Shown: positions 18,166 through 27,378, counted from the stretch's first letter. The stretch: 64,000 nucleotides of DNA from Mesorhizobium shangrilense (GCF_040537815.1 NZ_JBEWSZ010000001.1:3534001-3598000); one strand, 5' to 3'. Translations and numbers: made by a program. The notes: generated from the letters alone by a model not told the origin.

Positions 18166-18627
18166 CTAGCTCGCGGCGCTCGCGGGCGCTGCCGTACGCT
18201 CCACCAACATCTGGCGCACGGCCGACATCGAGCCGCTCAGCTCGTTGATGGCGTCGTCGATCAGGGCCCGCTGCTTCTGCAGGCGGGAAAGCTGCTTCTC
18301 CGACTTGTCCAGCGCCAGCCGCAACTGCTTGGTGTTGGAGCCGGTCGGATCGTAGAGATCCATCATCTGCTTGACGTCGCGCAGCGAGAACCCGACCTTG
18401 CGGCCGAGCAGGATGAGCTTGAGCCGCGCCTTGTCGCGACGCGTGTAGAGACGGGTCGAACCGTCACGCTGCGGATTGAGCAGGCCCTTGTCTTCGTAGA
18501 AGCGCAACGTGCGCAGCGTGACGCCGTATTTCTTGGACATCTCGCCGATGCGGGCGAGTTCCTCACCGGCTTCATTCGGTACTTCATTGGTATTGGCCGC
18601 GGTCTCGCCGGGCGAAACAAGTTTCAT
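18166..18627 (-). CDS. MerR-family transcriptional regulator next to the fad operon
   Basis: DNA-binding regulator of 153 residues. The winged helix-turn-helix is at about 25-95 with IGEMSKKYGVTLRTLRFYED and the wing RDGSTRLYTRRDKARLKLI, followed by a long dimerisation coiled coil (about 100-140). The C-terminus is short and lacks a cysteine cluster, so this is not a metal sensor. Start ATG 18627 is preferred over a GTG at 18633. Related inverted repeats lie upstream of this gene and upstream of the acyl-CoA dehydrogenase gene that begins 236 bp beyond its stop, so I infer that it controls itself and the beta-oxidation operon, probably in response to an acyl-CoA. Confidence 0.9.
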   Translation of the reverse strand: MKLVSPGETAANTNEVPNEAGEELARIGEMSKKYGVTLRTLRFYEDKGLLNPQRDGSTRLYTRRDKARLKLILLGRKVGFSLRDVKQMMDLYDPTGSNTKQLRLALDKSEKQLSRLQKQRALIDDAINELSGSMSAVRQMLVERTAAPASAAS

Positions 18628-18752
18628 GATCACTGGCTTTCCCCATCTGTGGCATCGCGGTCTCGGACCTTGCGTCGCCTGAGTGGAAGCGGGGGCGTGC
18701 TTCCAGTCGTGGTTTCAACAAACAAATCGCAAATGGGACGCACCGCGCACCT

Positions 18753-18768
18753 TTTACGTTTACGTCAA
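18753..18768. promoter_or_regulatory. Second copy of the MerR-type operator, before the MerR gene
   Basis: TTTACGTTTACGTCAA lies about 126 bp upstream of the MerR start and matches the core of the dyad at 18010-18039. The pairing of the motif with both gene starts supports autoregulation. The remainder of the 459-bp gap (18628-19086) contains a CtrA-like site and no gene that I can support. Confidence 0.55.
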
Positions 18769-18863
18769 TTCTATACCGAGAGCCGCCTTATGACGCAAGA
18801 ACGTTCTGCAAAAGGAGCTTTTTGCCGCATCGCGGCATGGCCTGGCGACGACGTTGCAACTTC

Positions 18864-18878
18864 TTAAGCTTGGTTAAC
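18864..18878 (+). promoter_or_regulatory. CtrA-like site upstream of the podJ-like gene
   Basis: TTAA-gcttgg-TTAAC matches both halves of the CtrA recognition motif (TTAA-N7-TTAAC) but with a six-base spacer. It is about 210 bp before the podJ start. Functional relevance is inferred from the known cell-cycle control of podJ in Caulobacter. Confidence 0.4.
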
Positions 18879-19086
18879 GCGTTGTTTACCACGTTGGGTG
18901 AAATGTGCGCGTGTCGGTTACCCGTGGTTATCCTGTATCGAATTTTTCACGGTTTTTCGGAGCGCGGGTGAGAACCCCGGAAAGCTTGTCTTTCACCGCG
19001 GCATGGCAGCCCGGTCGCCTTCGTTCCCGGCAGGGACTTTGGGGAAACTGGCCGAAAGCCAGCCATTCTGAAAAACGGGCGCATCG

Positions 19087-22000
19087 ATGAACAGCAAGCG
19101 GTCTTATCTCGATACACTCAATACCGGCAGGCAGCGCAAGCCGCATACCACGCTGGAGGAATTGAACCGTTCCCTGGAGACACTCGAACAGAGGCTGGAG
19201 CGGACACGCGAGGACCCGATGGAACGGCCTGATCCGCGCCAGTACGGGGCGGAACCACGCTATCCGAGCGCTCGGCCCTACGGCCAGCAGCGCTGGTACG
19301 AGGATCCGCAATCGGCGCGGCCCAAGAGCCCGGCACCGACCGCTCCCGTGTTTGACCAGAACTATCAGGCGATCGCCCGCGACATCGACCGCGTGCGCGG
19401 CCAGGAGGACAGCGTCGCCGCGGTCGGCAAGATCGCCGGCGAGCTGCGCGGGCTGCGCGAGGAATTGCGCCACCAGATGACAGCCGGCCTGCAGCGCGAG
19501 TTCGATGCGCTGCGCAAGGACATCGAGCGGGCCTTCCAGGGAAATGGCCAGTCGGGCGGCCCCGGCAAGGGCAGCGCCGAACTCGGCGTCGAGTTCGAAC
19601 GGCTTTCCGGCGCCATCCAGACGCTGGCCGAAAAGAGCGACGACAGAAGCGTCAACATGCTGCGGCTCGAACTGGAGCAGGTCAAGGCCGCGCTCGACAC
19701 GTTGGCGCGCGAGGAGAGCGTGCAGGCCGTCGACCGTCGCTGGGACGATTTCGACCGTCGCTGGACCGCTTTCGAGGACCGTGTCGATGCCGACCAGCGC
19801 AAGCGCTCGGATGACCCGGGCCTGTCGATGCTGACCGATCGGCTCGAACAGATCAGCAAGGCCGTCAACAACCTGCCAGAATCGCTGTCGCTGCGTTCGC
19901 TTGAGGAAAAGGTCCGCACGCTTGCCGGCGCCGTCGATCATTTCGCCAGCCAGCAGAACAATCGCGGCGGCGACACGCTCGGCATGATCGACGAGCGGCT
20001 TGACGAGATTTCCCGCGCCATCCTCGCCTCGACCGTCGCGGCGCAAGCCAATTCATTCGATCCCGAACCCTTCGAGCGCATCGAGAAGCGGATCGCATCG
20101 CTTGCCGAGCAGATCGAGGAAGTCGCCCAGGATCGCCCTGGCAACGAGGTTATCGATCGCCTGAACATGCTGTCGAACCGTGTTGACGATCTCGCCGGCA
20201 GGGCCAACCTCCCCGAGCAGGCGATGGAGCGCCTGGCCAAGCAGATCGCTGGCATCGCCGACAAGATAGATCACGCCCCGGCCATGCCGGACGCCGATTA
20301 CATCTTCCAGGGGCTGGAGCAGCGTTTTGATGTGCTGTCCGGCATGATGGAACGCCGCCAGGGTGACGCGATCCAGCAAGGCAACATGCTGTTTCGCGAT
20401 CTCGAGCGCCGGCTGGACGAGGTTGCCGACAGGCTTGACCAGCGCATGCCGCAGGTCGACAGCGCCGGTATCATGGAGGCCATCGACGCACGCTTCACGG
20501 CGCTGGCCAAGCGCATCGAGACACGTGTTCCGGACCCAGCAGGCGAGGCGGCGATCCGTGGCCTCGAAAGCCGGCTGGAAGACATTTCAAGCCGGCTGGA
20601 TGCTTCCGCCGCGCAAGTTGCCGGCATCGATCCGGCCCTGATCCGCAGCCTGGAGGCGCAGGTTGCCGGCCTGTCCGCCCATCTTTCCAAGCCCAGCACG
20701 CCGCTGCCGGAATTCGAGGACATCAGCCCGCGCCTCAACGAAATCGAGAAGTCCCTGGCCGGCACCCGCGATTCGATCCTCGGTGCCGCGCGCGAGGCGG
20801 CCGAAAACGCCGTCCGCTCGATGGCTGGCTCCAGCGCCAACACCGCCGCCGTTACCGGGCTAGCCCAGGATCTGAAGACCCTGGAATCGTTGACGCGCCG
20901 TTCGGACGAGCGCAACTCGAGGACGTTCGAGGCCATCCACGACACGCTGCTGAAGATTGTCGACCGGCTTGGTTCGCTGGAGACCAGCGAACCGGCCGAA
21001 GCGGTGAGCGAGCTCGTGGACACGCAGCCTGCTCAGTCCTTTGGCAAAAGCCTGCGAAACAAGATCGCGGTTCAGGATGCACCGTCCCTGGATATCGATC
21101 AGCCCGTACCACTGACCGGCGACATGGCTGATCTCGACGGCCGCGCCGCCGCCATCATGCGCAGCGAACCGGGCTCGCGTGGCGAACCGGGCACACGCAC
21201 GCCGGCGGAGGCTGCTGCGGCAGCGGCCATGGCGGCGCTCGGTTCGGACACGATTGCCGAGAGGAGCGAGCAGCCCAGCCGTAGGAAATCGATGTTCGGC
21301 GGACTGACACGCGCTTTCAAGGGGAAGAAGGAGGCGGATCTTCCGCTGGCCGGCTCGGCGCCAACGGTCGACACGCCCACCGTCGACCTCGACGAGCCGC
21401 TCGACCCGAAAATGGCCAACCGGCCACTGGAGCCCGGCTCGGGCGCACCGGACCTCAACGCCATCATGAAGCGCGTGCGCGACGAGCGTGGGCCGCCGGT
21501 CAAGGCAGGCGATACCGACGCAGCGAAATCGGACTTCATCGCCGCTGCCAGACGCGCCGCGCAGGCAGCCGCCGCCGAGGCCGACGCCCTCAAGCGTCAG
21601 TCGACGATGAGCGGCCCGGTGAAGGCACTGCGGATCGGCGACCTGCTCAAGGCACGGCGCAAGCCGATCCTGATGGCTGCCGCCGCGATCATGCTGGCGC
21701 TTGCCGGCCTGCAGCTGGGCAAGGCCTTTTTTGCCGACCCTGCGGAGATGGCCAGCAATGACGCGGCGCCGGTCGTCGCCGCAAAGCCGGTGCAGACGAC
21801 CTCGATCAGTGCCGAGCCGAAGGTCCAGCCGCTCGCGGCGTCAATGGACAGCGCGCCGGCCCGCAACGTCAGACAGGCGGAAGCCGCCCAACCGGCAGCC
21901 AAGGATGACACGCCGGCGCAGATTGCCGTAGCCATGCCGTCGAACATCGAGACGCCCGTCAACGCAGCGCCCGCAGCCATGCCGCAGGCTCCGGCCATGA

Positions 22001-23043
22001 CGTCTTCCACGACACCCGCTCCGATGGCATCCGCGACGGCCCCGGCGGCTACAGACTCCATGGCTTCGTACGCCGACACGCAACCCCTGGCGACAGTGCC
22101 GGCCGCCGCGGCCTCGGCTACGGCCGTGGACACGACCGGCGCGGTTCCTCCCGCCAATGCCTCGGCAGCGGGCGCTGTCACCACCAAGATAGACATCCCC
22201 GCCGATGCCGGCCCGCAGGCATTGCGTGACGCGGCCGCCGGCGGCGACTCCAAGGCGATTTTCGAGATCGGCTCTCGCTATGCCGAGTCGCGCGGCGTCA
22301 AGGAAGACATGGCGGCGGCGGCCAAATGGTACGAAAAGTCGGCCGAATTCGGTTTCGCCCCGGCGGAGTACCGTATCGGCAATTTCTACGAGAAGGGCAT
22401 CGGCGTCGCGCGCGACATCAAGAAGGCGAAGACCTGGTACCAGCTCTCCGCCGAGCAGGGTAACGCCAGCGCCATGCACAATCTCGCCGTGCTTTTCGCC
22501 ATGGCCGCGGACGGCGTGACCGACAATGAGTCGGCAGCGCACTGGTTCCAGGCCGCCGCCGACGTCGGCGTCAAGGACAGCCAGTTCAACCTTGGCATCC
22601 TGGCGGCCAAGGGCGTTGGCATGAAGCAGAATCTCGAGGAATCCTACAAGTGGTTCGCACTCGTCGCCAAGACCGGCGACAAGGATGCAGCCGCAAAGCG
22701 CGACGAGGTCGCCATTTCGTTGAGGCCGGAACAGCTCGAGCGCGCTCGCGCCGCCGCCGAGCTGTGGAAGGCCAAGCCCCTCGATCCGGCGGCCAATTCG
22801 GCCGACATTCCCGAATCCTGGCAGGAAGGCACCCCGCAGACGACCGCCAGCGTCGACATGACAAAGGCCGTCAAGAATATCCAGCTCATCCTCAACAAGA
22901 ATGGCTACGATGCCGGCGGCGCCGACGGCAAGATTGGCCAGAAAACCAAGAATGCCATCATGGCCTTCCAGACCGACAACAGCATGAAGGCGACGGGCAC
23001 GATCGACGAACCGCTGGTCAAGGCGCTGCTGGCGCGCAAATAA
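19087..23043 (+). CDS. podJ: PodJ-like polar localisation protein with Sel1 repeats and peptidoglycan-binding domain
   Basis: Very large membrane protein of 1318 residues that, by homology with Caulobacter and Sinorhizobium PodJ, organises one cell pole. Residues 1 to about 670 are charged, coiled-coil repeats with recurring LEQRLERT- and RLDEIS-type heptads. About 670-855 is low-complexity linker; one membrane segment lies at about 859-880 (ILMAAAAIMLALAGLQLG). An Ala/Pro/Thr-rich periplasmic linker follows to about 1035, then about four Sel1-like repeats (about 1045-1200, for example AAKWYEKSAEFGFAPAEYRI) and a C-terminal PG_binding_1 domain (about 1259-1316, KNIQLILNKNGYDAGGADGK). The start ATG 19087 follows a 460-bp promoter region. 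The topology, cytoplasmic N-terminus and periplasmic C-terminus, matches PodJ. The symbol rests on architecture, not on a search. Confidence 0.85.
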   Translation: MNSKRSYLDTLNTGRQRKPHTTLEELNRSLETLEQRLERTREDPMERPDPRQYGAEPRYPSARPYGQQRWYEDPQSARPKSPAPTAPVFDQNYQAIARDIDRVRGQEDSVAAVGKIAGELRGLREELRHQMTAGLQREFDALRKDIERAFQGNGQSGGPGKGSAELGVEFERLSGAIQTLAEKSDDRSVNMLRLELEQVKAALDTLAREESVQAVDRRWDDFDRRWTAFEDRVDADQRKRSDDPGLSMLTDRLEQISKAVNNLPESLSLRSLEEKVRTLAGAVDHFASQQNNRGGDTLGMIDERLDEISRAILASTVAAQANSFDPEPFERIEKRIASLAEQIEEVAQDRPGNEVIDRLNMLSNRVDDLAGRANLPEQAMERLAKQIAGIADKIDHAPAMPDADYIFQGLEQRFDVLSGMMERRQGDAIQQGNMLFRDLERRLDEVADRLDQRMPQVDSAGIMEAIDARFTALAKRIETRVPDPAGEAAIRGLESRLEDISSRLDASAAQVAGIDPALIRSLEAQVAGLSAHLSKPSTPLPEFEDISPRLNEIEKSLAGTRDSILGAAREAAENAVRSMAGSSANTAAVTGLAQDLKTLESLTRRSDERNSRTFEAIHDTLLKIVDRLGSLETSEPAEAVSELVDTQPAQSFGKSLRNKIAVQDAPSLDIDQPVPLTGDMADLDGRAAAIMRSEPGSRGEPGTRTPAEAAAAAAMAALGSDTIAERSEQPSRRKSMFGGLTRAFKGKKEADLPLAGSAPTVDTPTVDLDEPLDPKMANRPLEPGSGAPDLNAIMKRVRDERGPPVKAGDTDAAKSDFIAAARRAAQAAAAEADALKRQSTMSGPVKALRIGDLLKARRKPILMAAAAIMLALAGLQLGKAFFADPAEMASNDAAPVVAAKPVQTTSISAEPKVQPLAASMDSAPARNVRQAEAAQPAAKDDTPAQIAVAMPSNIETPVNAAPAAMPQAPAMTSSTTPAPMASATAPAATDSMASYADTQPLATVPAAAASATAVDTTGAVPPANASAAGAVTTKIDIPADAGPQALRDAAAGGDSKAIFEIGSRYAESRGVKEDMAAAAKWYEKSAEFGFAPAEYRIGNFYEKGIGVARDIKKAKTWYQLSAEQGNASAMHNLAVLFAMAADGVTDNESAAHWFQAAADVGVKDSQFNLGILAAKGVGMKQNLEESYKWFALVAKTGDKDAAAKRDEVAISLRPEQLERARAAAELWKAKPLDPAANSADIPESWQEGTPQTTASVDMTKAVKNIQLILNKNGYDAGGADGKIGQKTKNAIMAFQTDNSMKATGTIDEPLVKALLARK

Positions 23044-23051
23044 CGCGGGAT

Positions 23052-23069
23052 GCGTCGCTTACGCGACGC
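23052..23069. terminator. Hairpin just after the podJ-like gene
   Basis: GCGTCGC-ttac-GCGACGC forms a perfect seven-base stem nine bases past the stop codon. No T-run follows, so it is at best a weak or Rho-assisted stop. Confidence 0.35.
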
Positions 23070-23232
23070 CCTTGCCACACATTTGCCTGTTAACTGATTG
23101 AGATGTTTTTTGTTTCGGCGGCGCGGCGCGGTTTGACTTCGCCGTGCCGCTGGCGCAAGAAAACTGTGCTCTTCGGCGCGGAATGCCCGCAACGGCTGCA
23201 TTCATCCGGAGACAACTGATCGAGACTGACGG

Positions 23233-24156
23233 GTGGGCATCTATCTCCCGATCGCGGAAATTTCCGTCAACGTATTCGTGCTGCTGGCCATGGGCGCGGC
23301 GGTGGGTTTCCTGTCGGGCATGTTCGGCGTCGGCGGCGGCTTCCTCATCACGCCGCTGCTAATCTTCTACAACATTCCGCCGGCCATCGCGGTCGCCACC
23401 GGGGCCAACCAAGTCATCGCCTCATCCTTCTCCGGCGCATTGTCGCACATGAAGCGCGGCACGCTCGACTTCAAGCTCGGCGCTGTGCTTCTGGCCGGCG
23501 GCATTGTCGGTTCGACAGGCGGCATATTCGTGTTCGGCTTCCTGCGCCGGCTCGGCCAGCTCGACCTGTTCATCTCACTGCTTTATGTCGTGCTGCTCGG
23601 CACTGTCGGCGGGCTAATGCTGGTCGAGAGCGTCAATGCCTTGCGCGCCACCCGCAGCGGAGCCGCGCCGGTGCTGAAGAAATCAGGTCAGCACAACTGG
23701 ATCCACCGCCTGCCGCTAAAGATGCGGTTCAGGGCGTCGAAGCTGTTCGTCAGCGTCATTCCGGTGCTTGGCCTGGGTGCCGCGATCGGCTTCCTGTCGT
23801 CGATCATGGGTGTCGGCGGTGGCTTCATCATGGTGCCGGCGCTGATCTATCTGTTGAAAGTGCCGACCAACGTCGTCATCGGCACATCGCTGTTCCAGAT
23901 CATCTTCACCTCGGCCTACACGACGCTGGTCCATGCCACCACCAACCAGACCGTCGATGTGATGCTTGCGTTCCTGTTGATGGCGGGCGGCGTCGCCGGT
24001 GCTCAATATGGCGCCAAGGCCGGCCAGAAGCTGCGTGGCGAACAGCTCCGGGCACTGCTGGCGCTACTGGTCCTGGCGGTGGCGATACGGCTTGCCATCG
24101 ATCTCTTCGTGACGCCGCCCAACCTCTTTTCGCTGTCCGGCGCGGGCCTGAACTGA
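23233..24156 (+). CDS. TauE/SafE-family membrane exporter
   Basis: Integral membrane protein of 307 residues in the sulfite/organosulfonate exporter family, inner membrane. Seven to eight hydrophobic segments are arranged as two repeats, each starting with the family loop motif: GFLSGMFGVGGGFLITPLLI at about 21-40 and GFLSSIMGVGGGFIMVPALI at about 184-203. The start is GTG 23233. The stop TGA shares its last A with the ATG of the next gene, so translation is coupled. The pair TauE-type plus TIGR02186-type gene recurs in alphaproteobacteria as far as I know. The substrate is not determined by sequence; sulfite is attractive because a SoeABC-like enzyme is encoded 3.5 kb downstream. Confidence 0.92.
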   Translation: MGIYLPIAEISVNVFVLLAMGAAVGFLSGMFGVGGGFLITPLLIFYNIPPAIAVATGANQVIASSFSGALSHMKRGTLDFKLGAVLLAGGIVGSTGGIFVFGFLRRLGQLDLFISLLYVVLLGTVGGLMLVESVNALRATRSGAAPVLKKSGQHNWIHRLPLKMRFRASKLFVSVIPVLGLGAAIGFLSSIMGVGGGFIMVPALIYLLKVPTNVVIGTSLFQIIFTSAYTTLVHATTNQTVDVMLAFLLMAGGVAGAQYGAKAGQKLRGEQLRALLALLVLAVAIRLAIDLFVTPPNLFSLSGAGLN

Positions 24157-24947
24157 TGCCGGATCCGAGGGCATTCGCCGCTGCCGTCTTCCTGTCGCTG
24201 GTCGCGGTGGCCTCACCGACATCAGCACAGACGCCTGTGGCGGAAGGCATCCAGATCGGCCTGTCCACCGACAAGGTCTCGATCACCGCCGGCTTTTCCG
24301 GCGCCGACCTGACCATCTTCGGCTCGCTTGAAAACCCGGACCCGCTGGTCGCCCGCCAGGGGCGCTACGACGTCATCGTCGTGCTCGAGGGGCCGCCCAA
24401 ACCGGTGGTGGTGCGGCGCAAGGACCGGGTACTTGGCGTATGGGTCAATCTGGAGTCCGAGACCTTCGAGAATGTGCCGGTCTCCTACTCCGTGGCGACG
24501 ACGCGGCCGCTACAGGACATCACCGAGCCGAACAGCTACAAGCAGCTGTCGCTCGGCGCCTCCAACCTCTACATGCAGCCAGCCGATCCCAGCAACAGCC
24601 CTTCCACGATCCAGGAATTCACCGCCGCGCTGCGCGAACGCAAATCAGCGACCGGCCTCTACAGCGAGAATGTCGGCGGTGTGCAGTTCCTGTCGCAGAA
24701 CCTGTTCCGCGCCACTGTCAGGCTCGCTCCCAACGTTCCGGTCGGTACCCACAAGGCGCGCGCCTTCCTGTTCAAGAGCGGCCTGTTCATCAAGGAAAGC
24801 TCCGCCCAGCTCGAAATCCGCAAATCCGGTTTCGAGCAGTCGATCTTCCGGGTCGCCCACGATTATTCCTTTCTCTACGGCGTCTTCGCCGTATCGCTGG
24901 CGATGGTGACTGGTTGGCTCGGACGGCTGATCTTCCGGCGGGATTAG
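24156..24947 (+). CDS. TIGR02186-type exported protein with C-terminal membrane anchor
   Basis: 263 residues: an N-terminal signal sequence (cleavage probably near TSAQTPV), a beta-rich periplasmic body with ITAGFSGADLTIFGSLEN and YDVIVVLEGPPKPVVVRRKD, and one C-terminal membrane segment at about 237-257 (FLYGVFAVSLAMVTGWLGRL). That layout fits the TIGR02186 family of unknown function. Start ATG 24156 overlaps the exporter stop by one base, so the two proteins probably work together, perhaps with this one gating or capping the transporter from the periplasmic side. That role is inference only. Confidence 0.82.
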   Translation: MPDPRAFAAAVFLSLVAVASPTSAQTPVAEGIQIGLSTDKVSITAGFSGADLTIFGSLENPDPLVARQGRYDVIVVLEGPPKPVVVRRKDRVLGVWVNLESETFENVPVSYSVATTRPLQDITEPNSYKQLSLGASNLYMQPADPSNSPSTIQEFTAALRERKSATGLYSENVGGVQFLSQNLFRATVRLAPNVPVGTHKARAFLFKSGLFIKESSAQLEIRKSGFEQSIFRVAHDYSFLYGVFAVSLAMVTGWLGRLIFRRD

Positions 24948-24994
24948 TGCATGTCGGCCAAAAATGGCCCCGGTTTTGGGAGAACGACATGCAC
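24947..24994. repeat. Short intergenic palindrome of the GCATGTCG type, copy 2
   Basis: Arms GTGCATGTCG (24947-24956) and CGACATGCAC (24985-24994) enclose a core with ccccggttttgggagaa, matching copy 1 at 14880-14921 in inverse orientation. The left arm begins on the last base of the TIGR02186-type stop codon. Confidence 0.75.
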
Positions 24995-25006
24995 AAGAAC
25001 AAAGAC

Positions 25007-25100
25007 CTAAAGCGCGTCGCATGAATCCGTTCAGACGCGGCGCGCTTTAGGAACCGATCCCTTCGAAAAAAGGGTTTCCCTTTTCGGGGTCATGCGCTAG
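25007..25100. repeat. Bipartite palindromic intergenic repeat, copy 2
   Basis: First hairpin CTAAAGCGCG ... CGCGCTTTAG (25007-25050), then [38 protein letters not shown] sequence ending in ggggtcatgcgctag. It is the most diverged member: the second arm pair is degraded but the ccctttt-cggg-tcatgc part is recognisable. Together with the preceding palindrome it fills most of the 270-bp gap before the Hsp70-like gene. Confidence 0.6.
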
Positions 25101-25217
25101 ACCGCCACCCCCAAGCCATTTGGCGGATAAAAGCAATTCGGTTCGAGCAGTCCTCCCCCGACAGCGGCGCGCCTTCGCCGCGCCAATCCGCTCGCCACAG
25201 ATATTCAGGATCAGGTC

Positions 25218-26474
25218 ATGCGATCAGCATTCGCCGGCATCGACTTCGGCACTTCGAACTCCACCGTTGGCGTGGTCCGGAACGGGCAGCCGCGCCTCGT
25301 CGCGCTAGAGGACGGCCAGGTCACGCTGCCCAGTGCCGTGTTCTTCAATTTCGAGGACAACCGCACCTGTTTCGGGCGCCATGCCATCGCCAATTATACC
25401 GACAGTGTCGAAGGACGCCTGATGCGTTCGCTGAAGAGCGTGCTCGGCAGTTCGCTCGCCCACGAAAAGACGCGCATCAAGTCGCGATCGATCGGCTTCA
25501 TGGAGATCGTCGGGCTGTTTCTCAGCCATCTGAAGAAGCGGCTCGAGGAGGATTCTGGAGATGCGGTCGATACGGTGGTGCTGGGCCGTCCGGTACAGTT
25601 CGTCGACGACGATGCGGAGGCCGATGCGAAGGCGCAAGGCGAACTCGAGAGCGCGGCCCGCGCGCAGGGCTTCAAGCACATCGCGTTCCAGTTCGAGCCG
25701 ATCGCGGCAGCACTCGACTATGAGCAAAAGGTGACGCGCGAGGAACTGGCTCTCATCATCGACATGGGCGGCGGCACGTCGGACTTCTCGATCGTGCGCG
25801 TCTCGCCGGAGCGTGCCCGGTCGCTCGACCGCAAGGACGACATCCTGGCCAGCCGAGGCATTCACATCGGCGGCACGGATTTCGACCGCCTGCTGAGCAT
25901 CGCCCATGTGATGCCGCAGCTCGGCTATCTGACGCCCACCAAGGACGGCAAGCGCAATCTGCCGGCCGGCTATTTCATCGACCTGGCGACATGGCAGCGC
26001 ATCAACCTGGTCTACACAGCCAAGGCGATGACGCATTTGCGCCAGATCCGCTACGAGGCCGAGCGCGCCGAGCTGGTCGACCGCTTCATCGACATTGTCG
26101 AGCACCGCTATGGGCACGCGCTAGCGGCACTGGTCGAAAAGGCCAAGATCGAGCTGACCGACATGCCATCCGCCGAGGTTGCGGTGAAACTGCCGGGCGC
26201 GGAGTTCGCCGCCGAGATCACGCGCAGCGGGCTGGACGCCACGATTGCCAGGGATATCGAGCGGGTCACCACCACGGTCGGACAGACCATCCGCGATGCC
26301 CAGGTCAAGCCGTCCGACATCACAGCGGTGTTCCTGACCGGCGGATCGACGGCGATCCCGCTGGCAAGACGAGAGATCCTGTCGCTGGTGCCGCAGGCAT
26401 CCGTCATCGACGGCGACATGTTCGGCTCGGTCGGGCTTGGCCTGGCGCTGGACGCTCAGCGGAAGTTCGGTTGA
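25218..26474 (+). CDS. Hsp70-family protein of the YegD type
   Basis: Actin-like ATPase of 418 residues resembling E. coli YegD: an Hsp70 nucleotide-binding domain without the peptide-binding lid of DnaK. Visible motifs are phosphate 1 GIDFGTSNSTVGVV at about 7-20, phosphate 2 LIIDMGGGTSDFSIV at about 179-193, and the adenosine loop VFLTGGSTAIPLARREI at about 373-389. An insertion with PTKDGKRNLPAGYFIDLATW is also seen in YegD-like proteins. Start ATG 25218 has AGGATCAGG upstream. It is convergent with the LysR gene, one base apart. The cellular role of this family is not established; a chaperone function should not be assumed. Confidence 0.88.
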   Translation: MRSAFAGIDFGTSNSTVGVVRNGQPRLVALEDGQVTLPSAVFFNFEDNRTCFGRHAIANYTDSVEGRLMRSLKSVLGSSLAHEKTRIKSRSIGFMEIVGLFLSHLKKRLEEDSGDAVDTVVLGRPVQFVDDDAEADAKAQGELESAARAQGFKHIAFQFEPIAAALDYEQKVTREELALIIDMGGGTSDFSIVRVSPERARSLDRKDDILASRGIHIGGTDFDRLLSIAHVMPQLGYLTPTKDGKRNLPAGYFIDLATWQRINLVYTAKAMTHLRQIRYEAERAELVDRFIDIVEHRYGHALAALVEKAKIELTDMPSAEVAVKLPGAEFAAEITRSGLDATIARDIERVTTTVGQTIRDAQVKPSDITAVFLTGGSTAIPLARREILSLVPQASVIDGDMFGSVGLGLALDAQRKFG

Positions 26475-26475
26475 T

Positions 26476-27378
26476 TTAGGCCGAACTGCTTCCAGTGGTT
26501 TCGGCGCCGAGATGCGCCTTGAGCGCCATCTGGGCCAGGCTTGCCTGGCGATCGCGATGGGTGATCATGGCGAAGTCGCGCTTCGGCAATTCCATCGGCA
26601 CGGAGCGCAAACTGCCCTCGGCGACGGCGCGCGCGACGACGAGCTCCGAAATGATGGTGGCGCCAGCACCCGCCTCGACCGCCTGGCGAACCGCCTCATT
26701 GCTCGGCAGCACCAGGAATATCTGCAGGTCGGCCAGCGAAATGCCCTCGTGGCGGGCCAGATCCTCCAGAACCTCGCGCGTGCCTGAGCCACCCTCGCGA
26801 ATGATCCAGCGCAGCCCCCTGATGTCGGGCCGGCCGTCAGAGATCTCGGCGATCTCCGGATGCGAGCTGGCGACCACCAGCATCAGCCTGTCAACATCGA
26901 CCTTGGCCCGACGCAGGATGTCGGATTCGGTGCGCCCTTCGACCAGGCCAAGATCAGCGGTTCCATCAAGGACATTGGCCTCCACCTGCCTGGTGTTGCC
27001 GATGGTGACGCTCAGCCTGACGGCGGGATAGGCTTCATGGAAGGAAGCCAGCCGGCGCGGCAGCCAGTAGCTGGCAATCGTCTGACTGGCGGCGATCGAC
27101 AGGCTGCCGGTGACCGTCTGCGAGACATGTTCCAGCACGTCGCGAGCGGCGGCGGCTCGCTCCAATACGGCCTTGGCCTCCGGCAGGAACCGGTGGCCGG
27201 TCTGGGCAAGCTCGATGTTGCGGCCGACCCGGTTGAACAGATGGACGCCGTGTTGCTCCTCGAGCGCCCGGATGGCGGCGGACGCGGCCGACTGGGAAAT
27301 GCCCAGCAGCTCGGCCGCCTTGGTCATGTGGCCGCGTTCGGCGACGGCAACAAAAATGCGCAATTGATCCAGAGTCAT
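26476..27378 (-). CDS. LysR-family regulator divergent from the soeABC-like genes
   Basis: Typical LysR regulator of 300 residues: winged helix-turn-helix at about 1-60 (MTLDQLRIFVAVAERGHMTK, then AELLGISQSAASAAIRALEE) and a type 2 periplasmic-binding-like effector domain at about 88-290. Start ATG 27378 is chosen because the helix-turn-helix begins at once; a start at 27396 would add six residues. It is transcribed away from the molybdoenzyme gene with 278 bp between the starts, and an inverted repeat TTCTAA-N14-TTAGAA lies in that gap. I infer control of the divergent operon, perhaps in response to a sulfur compound. Confidence 0.92.
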   Translation of the reverse strand: MTLDQLRIFVAVAERGHMTKAAELLGISQSAASAAIRALEEQHGVHLFNRVGRNIELAQTGHRFLPEAKAVLERAAAARDVLEHVSQTVTGSLSIAASQTIASYWLPRRLASFHEAYPAVRLSVTIGNTRQVEANVLDGTADLGLVEGRTESDILRRAKVDVDRLMLVVASSHPEIAEISDGRPDIRGLRWIIREGGSGTREVLEDLARHEGISLADLQIFLVLPSNEAVRQAVEAGAGATIISELVVARAVAEGSLRSVPMELPKRDFAMITHRDRQASLAQMALKAHLGAETTGSSSA

